Assembly: GCA_021927905.1 (NCBI GenBank)
Contig: BLLK01000022.1
Span: 1,674,001 to 1,738,000, forward strand
Length of the DNA stretch: 64,000 nucleotides
Reading direction: 5' to 3'
Source: Chaetoceros tenuissimus
Taxonomy: Eukaryota > Bacillariophyta > Thalassiosirophyceae > Chaetocerotales > Chaetocerotaceae
How positions within the stretch are numbered: the first letter of the stretch is position 1; each line of letters opens with the position of its first letter. Below the pieces are notes generated by a model, which was not told the DNA's origin, did no database searches, and worked only from the letters and a program-made list of their open reading frames with translations. Position numbers and translations under genes: made by a program. Shown piece after piece: positions 40,385 through 51,470 of this stretch.

Positions 40385-41221
40385 ATGAGGGTTGCTACAG
40401 TGGATGGTCTCGTGACTCTCTTTTACGACGGATCGAAGGAACTCTACAATGAAGACTTACATGAGGAGTGGTGGAAGGAATACTACAATTATACTGCTGA
40501 TGCTGAAGATTTTTGGGAACGATGGAATCTATCCGATGAGTGCAAGAGATACTGGAAGGAAAGACAGACATGGCAGCAGGTAATAGTGATGGAAGGGGTG
40601 ACGGTGATTCCTCGTCATACTTTCGCAAAGTGCAAGAAAATCAAAAGAGTGATATTTACAAATACTGTTGTGAGAATTAAAGAATGGGCTTTCGTTGGGT
40701 GCAAATGCCTCACCTATATCAAATGGTCAATCAATATCGAAGTCATCGAGGATGGAGCATTCTGCAATTGTGGTTTCACCAGTGTCTTTATTCCGCCAAC
40801 ATGCAGAGAAATTGGAGAAGGAGCATTTAGAGATAATGAAGACTTGGCCATCTTTCACGTTCATCCAAACATATTACTTGGCGATTTCCTTCTTTCTGAA
40901 ACGCGCTTGCTTAAAGAGTCTCGTTTTGAATTAGATGGATGGGGTAACTACGAAGGTCAGACTGATGAAGTACACAATTGGATCAAACACATAAACAATG
41001 ATGAAAAATACTCGCTTCATAGAGCCTGCTGCTCTTTTCAACCACTAAAGGAGGTACTCATGACAATTATCAAAGCAAAAGGTATTGGAGCTTTCAATAT
41101 AAAAAATGAGGCAGGTATAACTCCATCTAGATACCTTAAGGAGAATCCGTTTGCAGATATCAAAGAGATGGATATTGTTCGGGATTACATCGCGACTATG
41201 ATGGGAGAATACAATAATTGA
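40385..41221 (+). CDS. LRR_5 family protein (pair partner of 35832 copy)
   Basis: The frame is open for 312 bases upstream, but the family start MRVATVDGLVTLFYDGS fixes the ATG at 40385; 278 residues. LRR_5 repeats lie at about 68-160 (VMEGVTVIPRHTF, RVIFTNTVVRIKEWAF, YIKWSINIEVIEDGAF, SVFIPPTCREIGEGAF, FRDNEDLAIFHVHPN). The C-terminal family tail is complete (YSLHRACCSFQPLKEVLM, GIGAFNIKNEAGITPSRYL, NPFADIKEMDIVRDYI). Upstream and downstream flanks match those of the gene at 35832 (3' flank: aacctaacattggaatcttg), so the pair arose by segmental duplication. It starts 285 bases after the protease pseudogene. Confidence 0.9.
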   Translation: MRVATVDGLVTLFYDGSKELYNEDLHEEWWKEYYNYTADAEDFWERWNLSDECKRYWKERQTWQQVIVMEGVTVIPRHTFAKCKKIKRVIFTNTVVRIKEWAFVGCKCLTYIKWSINIEVIEDGAFCNCGFTSVFIPPTCREIGEGAFRDNEDLAIFHVHPNILLGDFLLSETRLLKESRFELDGWGNYEGQTDEVHNWIKHINNDEKYSLHRACCSFQPLKEVLMTIIKAKGIGAFNIKNEAGITPSRYLKENPFADIKEMDIVRDYIATMMGEYNN

Positions 41222-41699
41222 TTTTGTATAATATATGCTATAAACCTAACATTGGAATCTTGTAATATATTCATAATGTATATTTCGAAAAGTAAGGTGT
41301 CTTATAAAGTAAAATTATTGCATTCTTTCTCTTTGTAAAAACTTTCTAATACTCTCTATTTCGAAATGGGCATATCTATTTAGGCATTCATATTTACTTT
41401 CTACTCCACTTCTCTCATTACTTAAAAGGATTTTTGACGACGAGAGCAAAGAGAAAAGATGATGAAAGAGCTCGTCAATTCCAAGTTCAAGTATTTGTCC
41501 ATACTAATAGGTTATGATATAGAACAATGACGACGCGACTACTGTGAAACTAAGTGTAGCTGTGTAGCTGGCATCACTTTGCTGTGGAGGTGAATTAGAC
41601 GGACGGACTCGTGAAACCATCTGCTACTAGATAGGTAGGAGAACTTCATCTGTTACTCCAACTAGCTCGAACCAAACTTTGAAGGAAGTCTGAAAGAGG
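41222..41699. promoter_or_regulatory. Intergenic region duplicated from 36678-37149
   Basis: Shares aacctaacattggaatcttg, then atatttcgaaaagta, then gatgaaagagctcgtca with the region after the gene at 35832, and actagataggtaggagaact with the leader of the gene at 37150. The CRE palindrome of the sister region is degraded here (TGACGACG). Confidence 0.6.
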
Positions 41700-42542
41700 A
41701 TGAGAGTCGCTACAGTAGACGGTCTCGTGACTCTCTTTTACGACGGATCGAAGGAACTCTACAATGAAGAACTAGAACAAGAGTGGTCGCTTGGAGCTTA
41801 CAACTTCTCAAGAGCTGTTGATCCCTTGGGAGAGGGTTGGGAAGACTGGGACATGTCAGATGAATGTAAAGCATATTGCCGAAGAAGGCGGTCTTGGCAG
41901 CAGATAATCATTGAAGAGGGTGTGACTGAGATTCCAGCATGGACTTTTGTCAGATGTACGAACATCAAAAGAGTGATTTTTTCAAACACTGTGATTCGAA
42001 TTGAAGAATGTGCTTTCTATTACTGCAAAGACCTTATCTTTATCAAGTTATCTATCAATTTGGCGCACATTGGAAGTGATGCATTCCAAGGATGTGATCT
42101 CATCAGCGTCTTTATTCCATCAAGCTGTAGAGCAATCAAATGGGGAGCATTTTCTTTAAACAAAAACTTGAAAATCTTTCATGTTCCAAACCAAATAGAG
42201 CTTGAACCAAATGTGCTTGGTCAAACAAAAGTATTTGAAGAGTCTCCTTTTGAATTGAACGAGTATGGGGAATATCATGATCAAACTGATGAAGTACATG
42301 ACTGGCTCAAGAACATCAACAATGACGAAAAGTACTCGCTTCATAGAGCTTGCTGCTCTTTTCAACCACTGAAGGAAGTAATCATCAATATCATTCTACA
42401 GCGAGGAATCGGAGCATTCAACATCAAGAATGAGGCCGGTATCACTCCATCTAGATATTTGAAAGAAAACCCATACGCAGATATCAAAGAGACGGAAATC
42501 ATTCGAGATTATATCATGAAGATAATGGGAGAACATGAATAG
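41700..42542 (+). CDS. LRR_5 family protein (pair partner of 37150 copy)
   Basis: ATG at 41700 (gaggATGAGAG); 280 residues. N-terminal MRVATVDGLVTLFYDGS, an acidic variable segment, then LRR_5 repeats at about 68-165 (IEEGVTEIPAWTF, RVIFSNTVIRIEECAF, FIKLSINLAHIGSDAF, SVFIPSSCRAIKWGAF). The C-terminal tail is intact (YSLHRACCSFQPLKEVII, GIGAFNIKNEAGITPSRYL, NPYADIKETEIIRDYI). The VHDWLKNINN motif keeps the Trp that is a stop codon in the copy at 34331. No targeting signal is seen. Function unknown; probably protein binding in the cytosol or nucleus. Confidence 0.9.
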   Translation: MRVATVDGLVTLFYDGSKELYNEELEQEWSLGAYNFSRAVDPLGEGWEDWDMSDECKAYCRRRRSWQQIIIEEGVTEIPAWTFVRCTNIKRVIFSNTVIRIEECAFYYCKDLIFIKLSINLAHIGSDAFQGCDLISVFIPSSCRAIKWGAFSLNKNLKIFHVPNQIELEPNVLGQTKVFEESPFELNEYGEYHDQTDEVHDWLKNINNDEKYSLHRACCSFQPLKEVIINIILQRGIGAFNIKNEAGITPSRYLKENPYADIKETEIIRDYIMKIMGEHE

Positions 42543-42777
42543 TAAAGGTATACCAAGTATGTAAAGACTTCTGATTCGGGGAGCTCAAATGGTTATCTAG
42601 TAGTACCAAACTAAATAATAAAATTGATAATTATCGATAGATCGAGATTTTCCTCAGTCCAATTTGATCATTGAATCTGCAAGGATTCCGATTCACGAAA
42701 TCTATCCATAGTCGTCCCCTAAAGTTGTCCCATTCCAAAGAAAGTTGAGTTTTACTAGGTCATTATATAACTTTGAC

Positions 42778-43527
42778 ATGGTAATCCTCTTCCTACATTT
42801 TTTTCGTATCCTCTTTATGTTGATAAAGTCCTTCTTCTCGTTAGCCTTCGTAAAGTAAGTGAGGAGAAATTCATGAAACCCAACTTTCCCAATCTTGCTT
42901 CTAAAACGTGTACAGTTACTACCTTGCAACTCAGATTTCGAAGGAAGCAACTGATGCATCAGAATATGATTGCCAAAGAACTTTCGCTCTAGCACTCATC
43001 CTGTTTACAATTATCTTGGTCAAGTCTAGAATATTGAAATGGATCGCAAGAGGTGCAGCCAAGATCTCTTCAATTTTATTGTAAGTACCTCGTTTGTGTG
43101 TATCACTTTTTGAATATTGTTCCCAAGGACTAAATATCAAATTTGTAGGGCCGTCGAGATAGTCTTCCCTAATACATTCCAGGTCGTGACTTCAATTATT
43201 AAGAAACTTATGAATCAGTACCTGACTGAATTGATGAGGAATTTTGTCTTGAACCATGTAGATGACAATTATGTATCAAATTATCCTTTTCTTTCGTTCG
43301 AGACTAATTTCTTTGATGACATTGGAATGAGTATCAGTTCAGTTGAATCAATGCTAGCTGATGCATCATCATGGTTTCCATGTTCATGTATCAAAGACAA
43401 AATCGAGGCAGCTGTGATCACGAAAAACTTCTTTCACGTTTTACAAGAGGACATGCTTACAGTTTCAATAGATACTCATGCTTTCAAGCATGTTGTTGTT
43501 GGGATTGCGATTGCAACCGTTTTGTAG
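42778..43527 (+). CDS. Small membrane protein of unknown function (three short exons)
   Basis: Three exons can be joined in frame: 42778-42854, 42916-43080 and 43149-43527. The introns are 42855-42915 (GTAAGT...TACAG, 61 bp) and 43081-43148 (GTAAGT...TGTAG, 68 bp). The product has 206 residues. Residues 1-30 are hydrophobic (MVILFLHFFRILFML, FFSLAFVNYYLA) and residues 45-60 are a second membrane segment (TFALALILFTIILVK). The rest is mixed helical with VVTSIIKKLMNQYL, SSWFPCSCIKDKIEA and a hydrophobic C-terminal end. I do not recognise the family. Both splice pairs keep phase and remove stops, which is the main support. A start further upstream is blocked by an in-frame TAG just before 42712. 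Confidence 0.6.
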
Positions 43528-43597
43528 AAACACATTCTTTGTTGTAGTATTCAGCATCCTTAAGTAGATCGATAAACTATTACACATTCCTCAAACT

Positions 43598-45327
43598 TCA
43601 CCTTCTACGCTTTTGCATTACTAGACCTATTGACACTAAGCATATCGATGCGGAGATAGCAGTTCCTATGGCTAATGGTTTTATCCATTTGTCATAATTG
43701 TTTTCATTTTCATTACTCGACTCATCTCTCTGTACCTTTGGACTTTGCCTGGTAGCCTTGACTACAGGTTTCGCCTTGGAATCATTCTTACTAGATTGAC
43801 CTAAATCTTCAATGTCACCAACAACTGCCTTGTTTTCTTGTTTCTCCTTTGCAACGACCAATTGTCCACAAGCACCTGCAATATCTGCACCCATGGTTCT
43901 TCGAATAGTACAAAATGATCCATAGGAAGTAACTATTCTTTGAAATTCCTTCATATGTTTTTCGCTAGGACAGCTAAGTTTATCCTTGACATCCGTCTGA
44001 TTGTAAGGAATCAGATTCACTACCAATTGCTTGTTTTCACATAATTTTCCAAGTTGATGCGCACATTCAAAAGTGGAAGTGTCACCTTTCAACATGACGT
44101 ATTCAATCATGGCTCGTTTCCTTTTGGAAGCAGATTTACGTTCCGAATCATTAAAAGTTCCATCTTGTGACTTCGCCTTGACCAAAGCCATCATATGTTC
44201 ATCCAATGCCTCCACCATATCTTGAATCGGATACATTTTCGCCGTTGGTACAATTGCCTCACGCATGGGTTGATTTGGTGCATGCAGCGACAAAGCCAAA
44301 TTGACTTCTGGTAAATCTTGAGTCAATCTTCTCATATTTGGTGTTACTCCTACAGTCGATACAGTAACTCTTCCATGTGCCAAATTCCATCTTCGTCGAT
44401 CAATCATTGCTTTGCATGCCGTCAATACATTATCGTAATTATTCAACGGTTCTATCGTAGCAGTGAATGGGTGAGCTATTGTGTCATTCTTTCAGAAATA
44501 TTCAATATACAGTTCATGGTCTAAAACTACTCACCTCCCATGCCCATGAATACAATGTTTCGAATAAATGCCAAATCTTGATCACCCTTCTTCTGTTCAG
44601 TTCCATCAGCAGAAACAAGCACCTCTTCTCCCTTGTCAACATCTTCCATCAGAACTCTACCAGCATGAACAAGCTGTTCCAAAATCTCTCCACTACATAA
44701 ATTCCCTCTAATGCCCATAGTACCAGTTGCACAAAACGTGCAACCCATGGCACAACCAACTTGAGACGAAACACAAAGTGTCGCCCTCGATCCAGATGCA
44801 CTGACATGTCTCATCAAAACAGCTTCGACAATATGCCCATCTTGCAATTCAATCGCAAATTTCGTCGTTGTCCCATCTTTCGAAGTTGGTCTAGCATTGA
44901 TACTCGAAGTAATGGTTGTAAAATCATTCTCGGGGTCTTTTAGAAAATCCAAAAACGCCTTTGGTAGTCGATGTTTGTTGCCTTTTTTCAAAGAGATTTT
45001 GTGTTGACTGGGTAATTGATTTTCTTTATTGAGATTTTGTTCACCGTTATCTTGTGCATAATATAATTTAACAAATTCCGTCAATGAGGGATAGTGGTAT
45101 CTGTGTAGTAAGTGATAGAATGTATCGAGATGTGATTCTTTGAGATGTATTCCTCTTTGTTTGAGTGCTTGAAGTACGAGTTTTCTGTCCAAGATTGGTT
45201 TAGGTGAGAGTGGATCTCTCCTTCTCTTGATCTTTTCCGTCATGTTGATGATGTTGGTATATGTTCTCTCTTGGTAGATAGTATTACTCCTACTTCTTGA
45301 ACTTTGAATTGCATTAGAACATCTCAT
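43598..45327 (-). CDS. rlmN: RlmN-like 23S rRNA adenine-C2 methyltransferase, with C-terminal membrane anchor
   Basis: Exon 1 is 45327-44535, the intron is 44534-44452 (GTGAGT...GATAG, 83 bp) and exon 2 is 44451-43598, giving 548 residues. The splice rebuilds the RlmN motif VFMGMGEPLNNYDNV. The radical-SAM cluster is C192, C196 and C199 (GCAMGCTFCATG), and the second catalytic Cys lies at about 459 (MGADIAGACGQL). RlmN methylates C2 of an adenosine in 23S rRNA, and in bacteria also in some tRNAs. The N-terminal 30 residues are Ser/Arg-rich without acids and may be an organelle presequence. Residues 520-548 are unusual: a hydrophobic helix (PLAIGTAISASICLVSIGLV) and a MQKRRR end, after a Lys/Ser/Asn-rich linker. 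An insert of about 25 Lys/Ser-rich residues lies near 355-380. It is divergent from the reductoisomerase gene, with 269 bases between starts. Confidence 0.9.
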
Positions 45328-45596
45328 CACTTCATCTTTCTTCGCTTTTTTTCTTCACAATTTCAATGGTCCCAATTGATTAGTTTAGTAAGTAAAGATC
45401 TTCGCAATCCCAACCCAACAAAAAGGATTCGACGTCTGACCGTCACCCTTTGAAGAAAGTTCCAGCTGCAAACCGCTTACTCAAAGCCACTCATCTCGTT
45501 CATCCGCCAAGGCTTTGGATCTCTTGTGCGTTTCTTTTCTTCGACATCAACCTCTTTGAGTTCTAGTAACATTCTTCACTTGTAAAAATTGGAAAA

Positions 45597-47517
<1,921 letters not shown>

Positions 47518-47892
47518 ATGAATAATTAGTTATTTAAACAAATTTTACAAGTGAAAAGTATCATCATTGGTGAAATTGGATAACTCAGTTATTGTTTATA
47601 TTCTATTTTTCGTACAAGTCTTTTTACTTTACTTGAACATGATCCATTTTCCTATTTACAAAAACGGATCACTGCTTGAACTTTTAGTTCAAAAAGAAGA
47701 TGATTATAGTATCCAGTAATAACGACCAATCAAATGAGTTTCGAAAAGCATCTAATGACATCACCAAATATCTATTCATAAAAAGAAAACCATAAGACAT
47801 GTACAATAGTGTTTTATTTTGAACTCGGATAAGAAGATTATATAAAAATCGACGAATGAAATAAAAATCTCATCATCTCAACCCATCATAGT
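47518..47892. other. Intergenic region between convergent ilvC and fabZ
   Basis: About 375 A/T-rich bases holding the 3' ends of both genes. An imperfect hairpin (gcttgaacttttagttcaaa near 47673) is the only structure noticed. Confidence 0.45.
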
Positions 47893-48504
47893 TTACTCCT
47901 TTGCAAGAGCAAAAGTCATCTCCTTCACTTCAACACACATTTCTCCATCAACATATGCCTTTCCGGTAGCCTTTGCAAGTCCAAATCTAGCATTGAATTT
48001 AGTAATTTCAACCTCCATAACCATGGTATCACCAGGAACAACAGGCTTCTTCCACTTGATTCCATCAGCCCCAGCAAAGAAGAAAATAGTTCCTGGTTCC
48101 ATTCCAGGCATTTGAAGAGCAATGGTACCTGCAACTTGAGCCAATGCTTCAACCTGCAATACACCTGGCATAACAGGTCTATCTGGGAAATGTCCAGTGA
48201 ATTGTGGTTCATTCGCAGTGATGGACTTGACTCCTACAGCACGCTTTCCCTCTTCATATTCGATAATTTTATCAACGAGAAGAAATGGATATCTATGTGG
48301 TAGAACCTTTGCAATGTCTTCGTTGGTCATGATGGTCTTTACTCCAGAAGTGAGGGAGGAGATTGCTTCTGCTCCTTTGAATTCAGCTGGTTCAGCATCA
48401 GCCTCTTCTGCGCGGAGGACAGTCGATGTTTGTGCGTATTGTGCAGAAGGTGCTACGAATGCAGATGCTGCAGAGAAGAGAGTTGCTAGGATTGCGAGCT
48501 TCAT
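47893..48504 (-). CDS. fabZ: 3-hydroxyacyl-ACP dehydratase FabZ, plastid-targeted
   Basis: A single-exon 203-residue protein. The presequence MKLAILATLFSAASA followed by FVAPS is the classic diatom ASAF plastid signal. The hot-dog fold follows with the FabZ signatures LPHRYPFLLVDKI at about 70, NEPQFTGHFPDRPVMPGVL at about 105 (catalytic His in GHFP) and VEALAQVAG (catalytic Glu). FKWKKPVVPGD-type residues (IKWKKPVVPGDTMVMEVEI) complete the family pattern. It dehydrates 3-hydroxyacyl-ACP in plastid type II fatty acid synthesis. It is head to head with the pyruvate dehydrogenase E2 gene, whose complex supplies acetyl-CoA to the same pathway. Length is normal and codon use is of the highly expressed type. 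Confidence 0.95.
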   Translation of the reverse strand: MKLAILATLFSAASAFVAPSAQYAQTSTVLRAEEADAEPAEFKGAEAISSLTSGVKTIMTNEDIAKVLPHRYPFLLVDKIIEYEEGKRAVGVKSITANEPQFTGHFPDRPVMPGVLQVEALAQVAGTIALQMPGMEPGTIFFFAGADGIKWKKPVVPGDTMVMEVEITKFNARFGLAKATGKAYVDGEMCVEVKEMTFALAKE

Positions 48505-48997
48505 TTTCTTAGTTTGCTATTTTTGGAATTGGAAATTGTGTCATAACTATGGCGATTGGATAAGTTTCTGTTTCTGTTGGCACCTTTCTCATTCTTTGCC
48601 ACAAGATATGTGGCGGTTAAATGTTGCATATTTCCGTTGAAAAGATCTTTAGTACAAACACTCTAGTTTCAATGAGATGTTCTTTGTAAGAAACTTGAGA
48701 CAAATATGTGATTGTCTTATTTTTACTATATCTTATAACGAAATAGCCACAAATCCAAAATATTTAGGGTATCCCTCAATGCTATGACGCACTTATGAAA
48801 CTGGCGATGCATCTCTATCAAAGATTTGTACGCACATACGTGTTGGTGGATAGACGTTGATCAAACTTGAATGCTTTTCAGTTATCCAACACCAACTTCT
48901 TGGCACCTCGCAGCAGCAAGCCACCCTTCATCCCTATCTTTCTCAATCTACAAGTAGTGCAACCAACTGAGCTCTTTGCTCTCTTATTTATTATAAT
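48505..48997. promoter_or_regulatory. Shared divergent promoter region of fabZ and plastid E2
   Basis: 493 bases separate the two start codons on opposite strands, so both promoters lie here. A TATA-like stretch (ttatttattataatatg) directly precedes the E2 start and probably lies in its leader. There is no TGACGTCA; only acgcac/acgtgttg-type sequence is seen near 48828-48845. Confidence 0.5.
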
Positions 48998-51358
48998 ATG
49001 AAATTTCTATCCACCGCTCTTTGTGCAGCACTTGCTGTTTCAACAGTACAGGGATTCGTCACTCCTGTATCCAACAATGTAGGAGTTGCATCAACTTCCA
49101 TCTCCAACAATGCTTTCTCAGTAGCATCCAGCATCAAGGAACAACGCATGATGTCCCAGAGAGAATTGACTGTATTGGCTGCTGAAGCGACAAAGATCAC
49201 CATGCCTGCTCTTTCATCTACCATGAAGGAGGGACGTGTTGTCTCATGGCTCAAGTCGGAAGGAGATGAAGTAGAAGCTGGAGAAGCTATCATGGTGGTT
49301 GAATCCGATAAGGCAGATATGGACGTAGAGGCTTTCGAAGATGGTTTCATTGCTAAAATTCTTGTAGGAGAGGGAGAATCTGCTCCTGTAGGAGATACCG
49401 TTGCTCTTTTGGTGGCAGAAGAGGCTGATATTGCTTCAGCTGCGGCTGCAGGTGATGTTGCAGAAGCTGCTCCTGCTGCTGCAGAGGAGCCAGCATCAGG
49501 TGAGTCAGATACAATTTTAGACAATGCTACTACTGTTACTGTTGACGGTGCGACAGAAATTTTTATGCCGGCTTTGTCGTCCACCATGATTGAAGGAAAA
49601 ATTGTGTCTTGGTTGAAAGATGTGGGTGATGAAATTTCTGCTGGTGAAGCTATCATGGTGGTAGAATCGGATAAAGCGGATATGGACGTGGAAGCATTTG
49701 AAGATGGATACTTGGCGGCTATTTATCAGGAAGAAGGATCTACTGTGGAAGTTGGAGCACCTGTTGGAATTATTGTACCAGAAGAAGAAGACATTGCTAA
49801 AATTTCTGCTCAACCTGATGCTGGTGTAGTTTCTTCGTCTACTTCGTCTACTGCAATATCTAATAATGATTCTAATTCCAATACAGAAGCACCAGCGGCT
49901 GCTGCTGACGTTCCAGATTGTGATTTCAGTCAAGTAGATATGCCTGCTCTTTCTTCTACCATGAAGGAGGGTAAGGTTGTATCTTGGCTTAAGGCAGAAG
50001 GAGATGCTATCTCTGCAGGAGAAGCAATCATGGTTGTTGAATCCGATAAGGCTGATATGGATGTTGAGGCATTCGAGGATGGTTTCCTTGCTGCTATTAT
50101 TACCGAAGAGGGAGAATCATCTGCTGTAGGAGCACCTGTAGCACTTATTGCTGCTGAAGAATCTGATATTCCAGCTCTTCAGGCATACGCTGCATCCCTC
50201 AGTGGAGCACCAGCGCCTGTTGCTGCTGCAGCTCCTGCTGCTCCAGCACCAGCTGCGGCTGCGGCTGCTGCACCAAAGGCAGCTGCTCCTAAGGTAGCTG
50301 TAAACACTGGAGGCCGTATTGTTGCTTCTCCACTTGCAAAGAAGAATGCTGAAGCACTTGGAATTGATCTTTCCACTGTTGTAGGAACCGGACCAGATGG
50401 ACGTATCACTGCTGCTGATGTTGAGAATGCAGCTTCTGGAGCAGGACCAAAGAAGGCTGCTTCTGCTGCACCAGCTAAGCCAACATGGACTCCAGCAGCA
50501 GGAGTTATCGCAGCTACCCCTATGGCTCGTGCTGCTGCCAAGAAGGCAAAGCTCGACCTTGCAACCATCCAAGGAACTGGAGAATTCGGACGTGTTACTC
50601 TTGATGATGTTAAGATTGCTACTGGAGAGAAGAAGCCAGAGCGCAAGAAGGCAGCAAAGGGAGGAGCAGAGTCAGTTGAACTTCCATCTGGACTTGTACC
50701 ATTTACTGGAATGCAGCGTGCAGTTAGTAACAATATGGAGGCTACTCTTTCTACTCCAGTATTCCGTGTCAGTCGTGAGGTTGAGATGGATGCATTCAAC
50801 GCACTTTACCAAAGTGTTAAGCCAAAGGGTGTTACTGTATCTGCATTGCTTGCAAAGGCAGTTGCACTTGCAATTGAGAAATACCCAATTATCAACAGTT
50901 CTTACACACCAGAGGGAACCGTATTCAACGAGGATATCAATATTGCAATGGCTGTAGCTATCGATGGAGGACTTATTACTCCAACTCTAAAGTATGCTAA
51001 TGAAAGAAATATTATGGAACTTGGAGAGAACTGGAAGGAACTTGTACAAAAAGCAAAGGAGGGAAGACTCGCTCCAGATGAATACAATTCCGGAACCTTT
51101 ACTATTTCCAACCTTGGTATGTTTGGAGTAAGCCAATTCGATGCAATTCTTCCATCTGGAATGGGAGGAATCCTAGCAATTGGAGGAACATCCGAACAAA
51201 TCGTTCCATGCGATAAGGCAGTATTGGGAATGAAGAAGGTAGCAAAGATGACAGTTACTCTTACTTGTGATCACCGTCAAATCTACGGAGCTGATGCAGC
51301 TCTCTTCTTGAAGGAATTCAGCGCAATCATGGGAAATCCTCAGCAGCTTCTATTGTAA
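48998..51358 (+). CDS. Pyruvate dehydrogenase E2 (dihydrolipoamide acetyltransferase), plastid-targeted, three lipoyl domains
   Basis: A single-exon 786-residue protein. MKFLSTALCAALAVSTVQG followed by FVTP is a bipartite plastid signal. Three lipoyl domains lie at about 66-143, 187-265 and 313-390, each with the lipoylation motif ESDKADMDVEAFEDG (Lys105, Lys226, Lys351). Two peripheral subunit-binding domains follow, at about 440-478 (ASPLAKKNAEALGIDLSTV, GTGPDGRIT) and about 503-541 (ATPMARAAAKKAKLDLATI, GTGEFGRVT). The acetyltransferase domain occupies about 560-786, with the catalytic TCDHRQIYGADAA (His759). Ala/Pro-rich linkers join the domains. It forms the core of the plastid pyruvate dehydrogenase complex that makes acetyl-CoA for fatty acids. 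Plastid E2 usually has one lipoyl domain, so this architecture is extended. Confidence 0.93.
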   Translation: MKFLSTALCAALAVSTVQGFVTPVSNNVGVASTSISNNAFSVASSIKEQRMMSQRELTVLAAEATKITMPALSSTMKEGRVVSWLKSEGDEVEAGEAIMVVESDKADMDVEAFEDGFIAKILVGEGESAPVGDTVALLVAEEADIASAAAAGDVAEAAPAAAEEPASGESDTILDNATTVTVDGATEIFMPALSSTMIEGKIVSWLKDVGDEISAGEAIMVVESDKADMDVEAFEDGYLAAIYQEEGSTVEVGAPVGIIVPEEEDIAKISAQPDAGVVSSSTSSTAISNNDSNSNTEAPAAAADVPDCDFSQVDMPALSSTMKEGKVVSWLKAEGDAISAGEAIMVVESDKADMDVEAFEDGFLAAIITEEGESSAVGAPVALIAAEESDIPALQAYAASLSGAPAPVAAAAPAAPAPAAAAAAAPKAAAPKVAVNTGGRIVASPLAKKNAEALGIDLSTVVGTGPDGRITAADVENAASGAGPKKAASAAPAKPTWTPAAGVIAATPMARAAAKKAKLDLATIQGTGEFGRVTLDDVKIATGEKKPERKKAAKGGAESVELPSGLVPFTGMQRAVSNNMEATLSTPVFRVSREVEMDAFNALYQSVKPKGVTVSALLAKAVALAIEKYPIINSSYTPEGTVFNEDINIAMAVAIDGGLITPTLKYANERNIMELGENWKELVQKAKEGRLAPDEYNSGTFTISNLGMFGVSQFDAILPSGMGGILAIGGTSEQIVPCDKAVLGMKKVAKMTVTLTCDHRQIYGADAALFLKEFSAIMGNPQQLLL

Positions 51359-51470
51359 ATAAAGTGAGGAGATGATATTGCGAATTGCACATTTTGAAAA
51401 AGTACATGTCTTTAAACTAAACTCTTGCTAGATTTATGAAATCACGAGTATTTACACAAACACTTATGAA

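Noticed and set aside
49517-50799. Long minus-strand and alternate-frame open frames across the E2 gene
   Set aside because: Ala- or Ser-rich translations of the repetitive lipoyl and linker regions; the plus-strand frame explains the locus.
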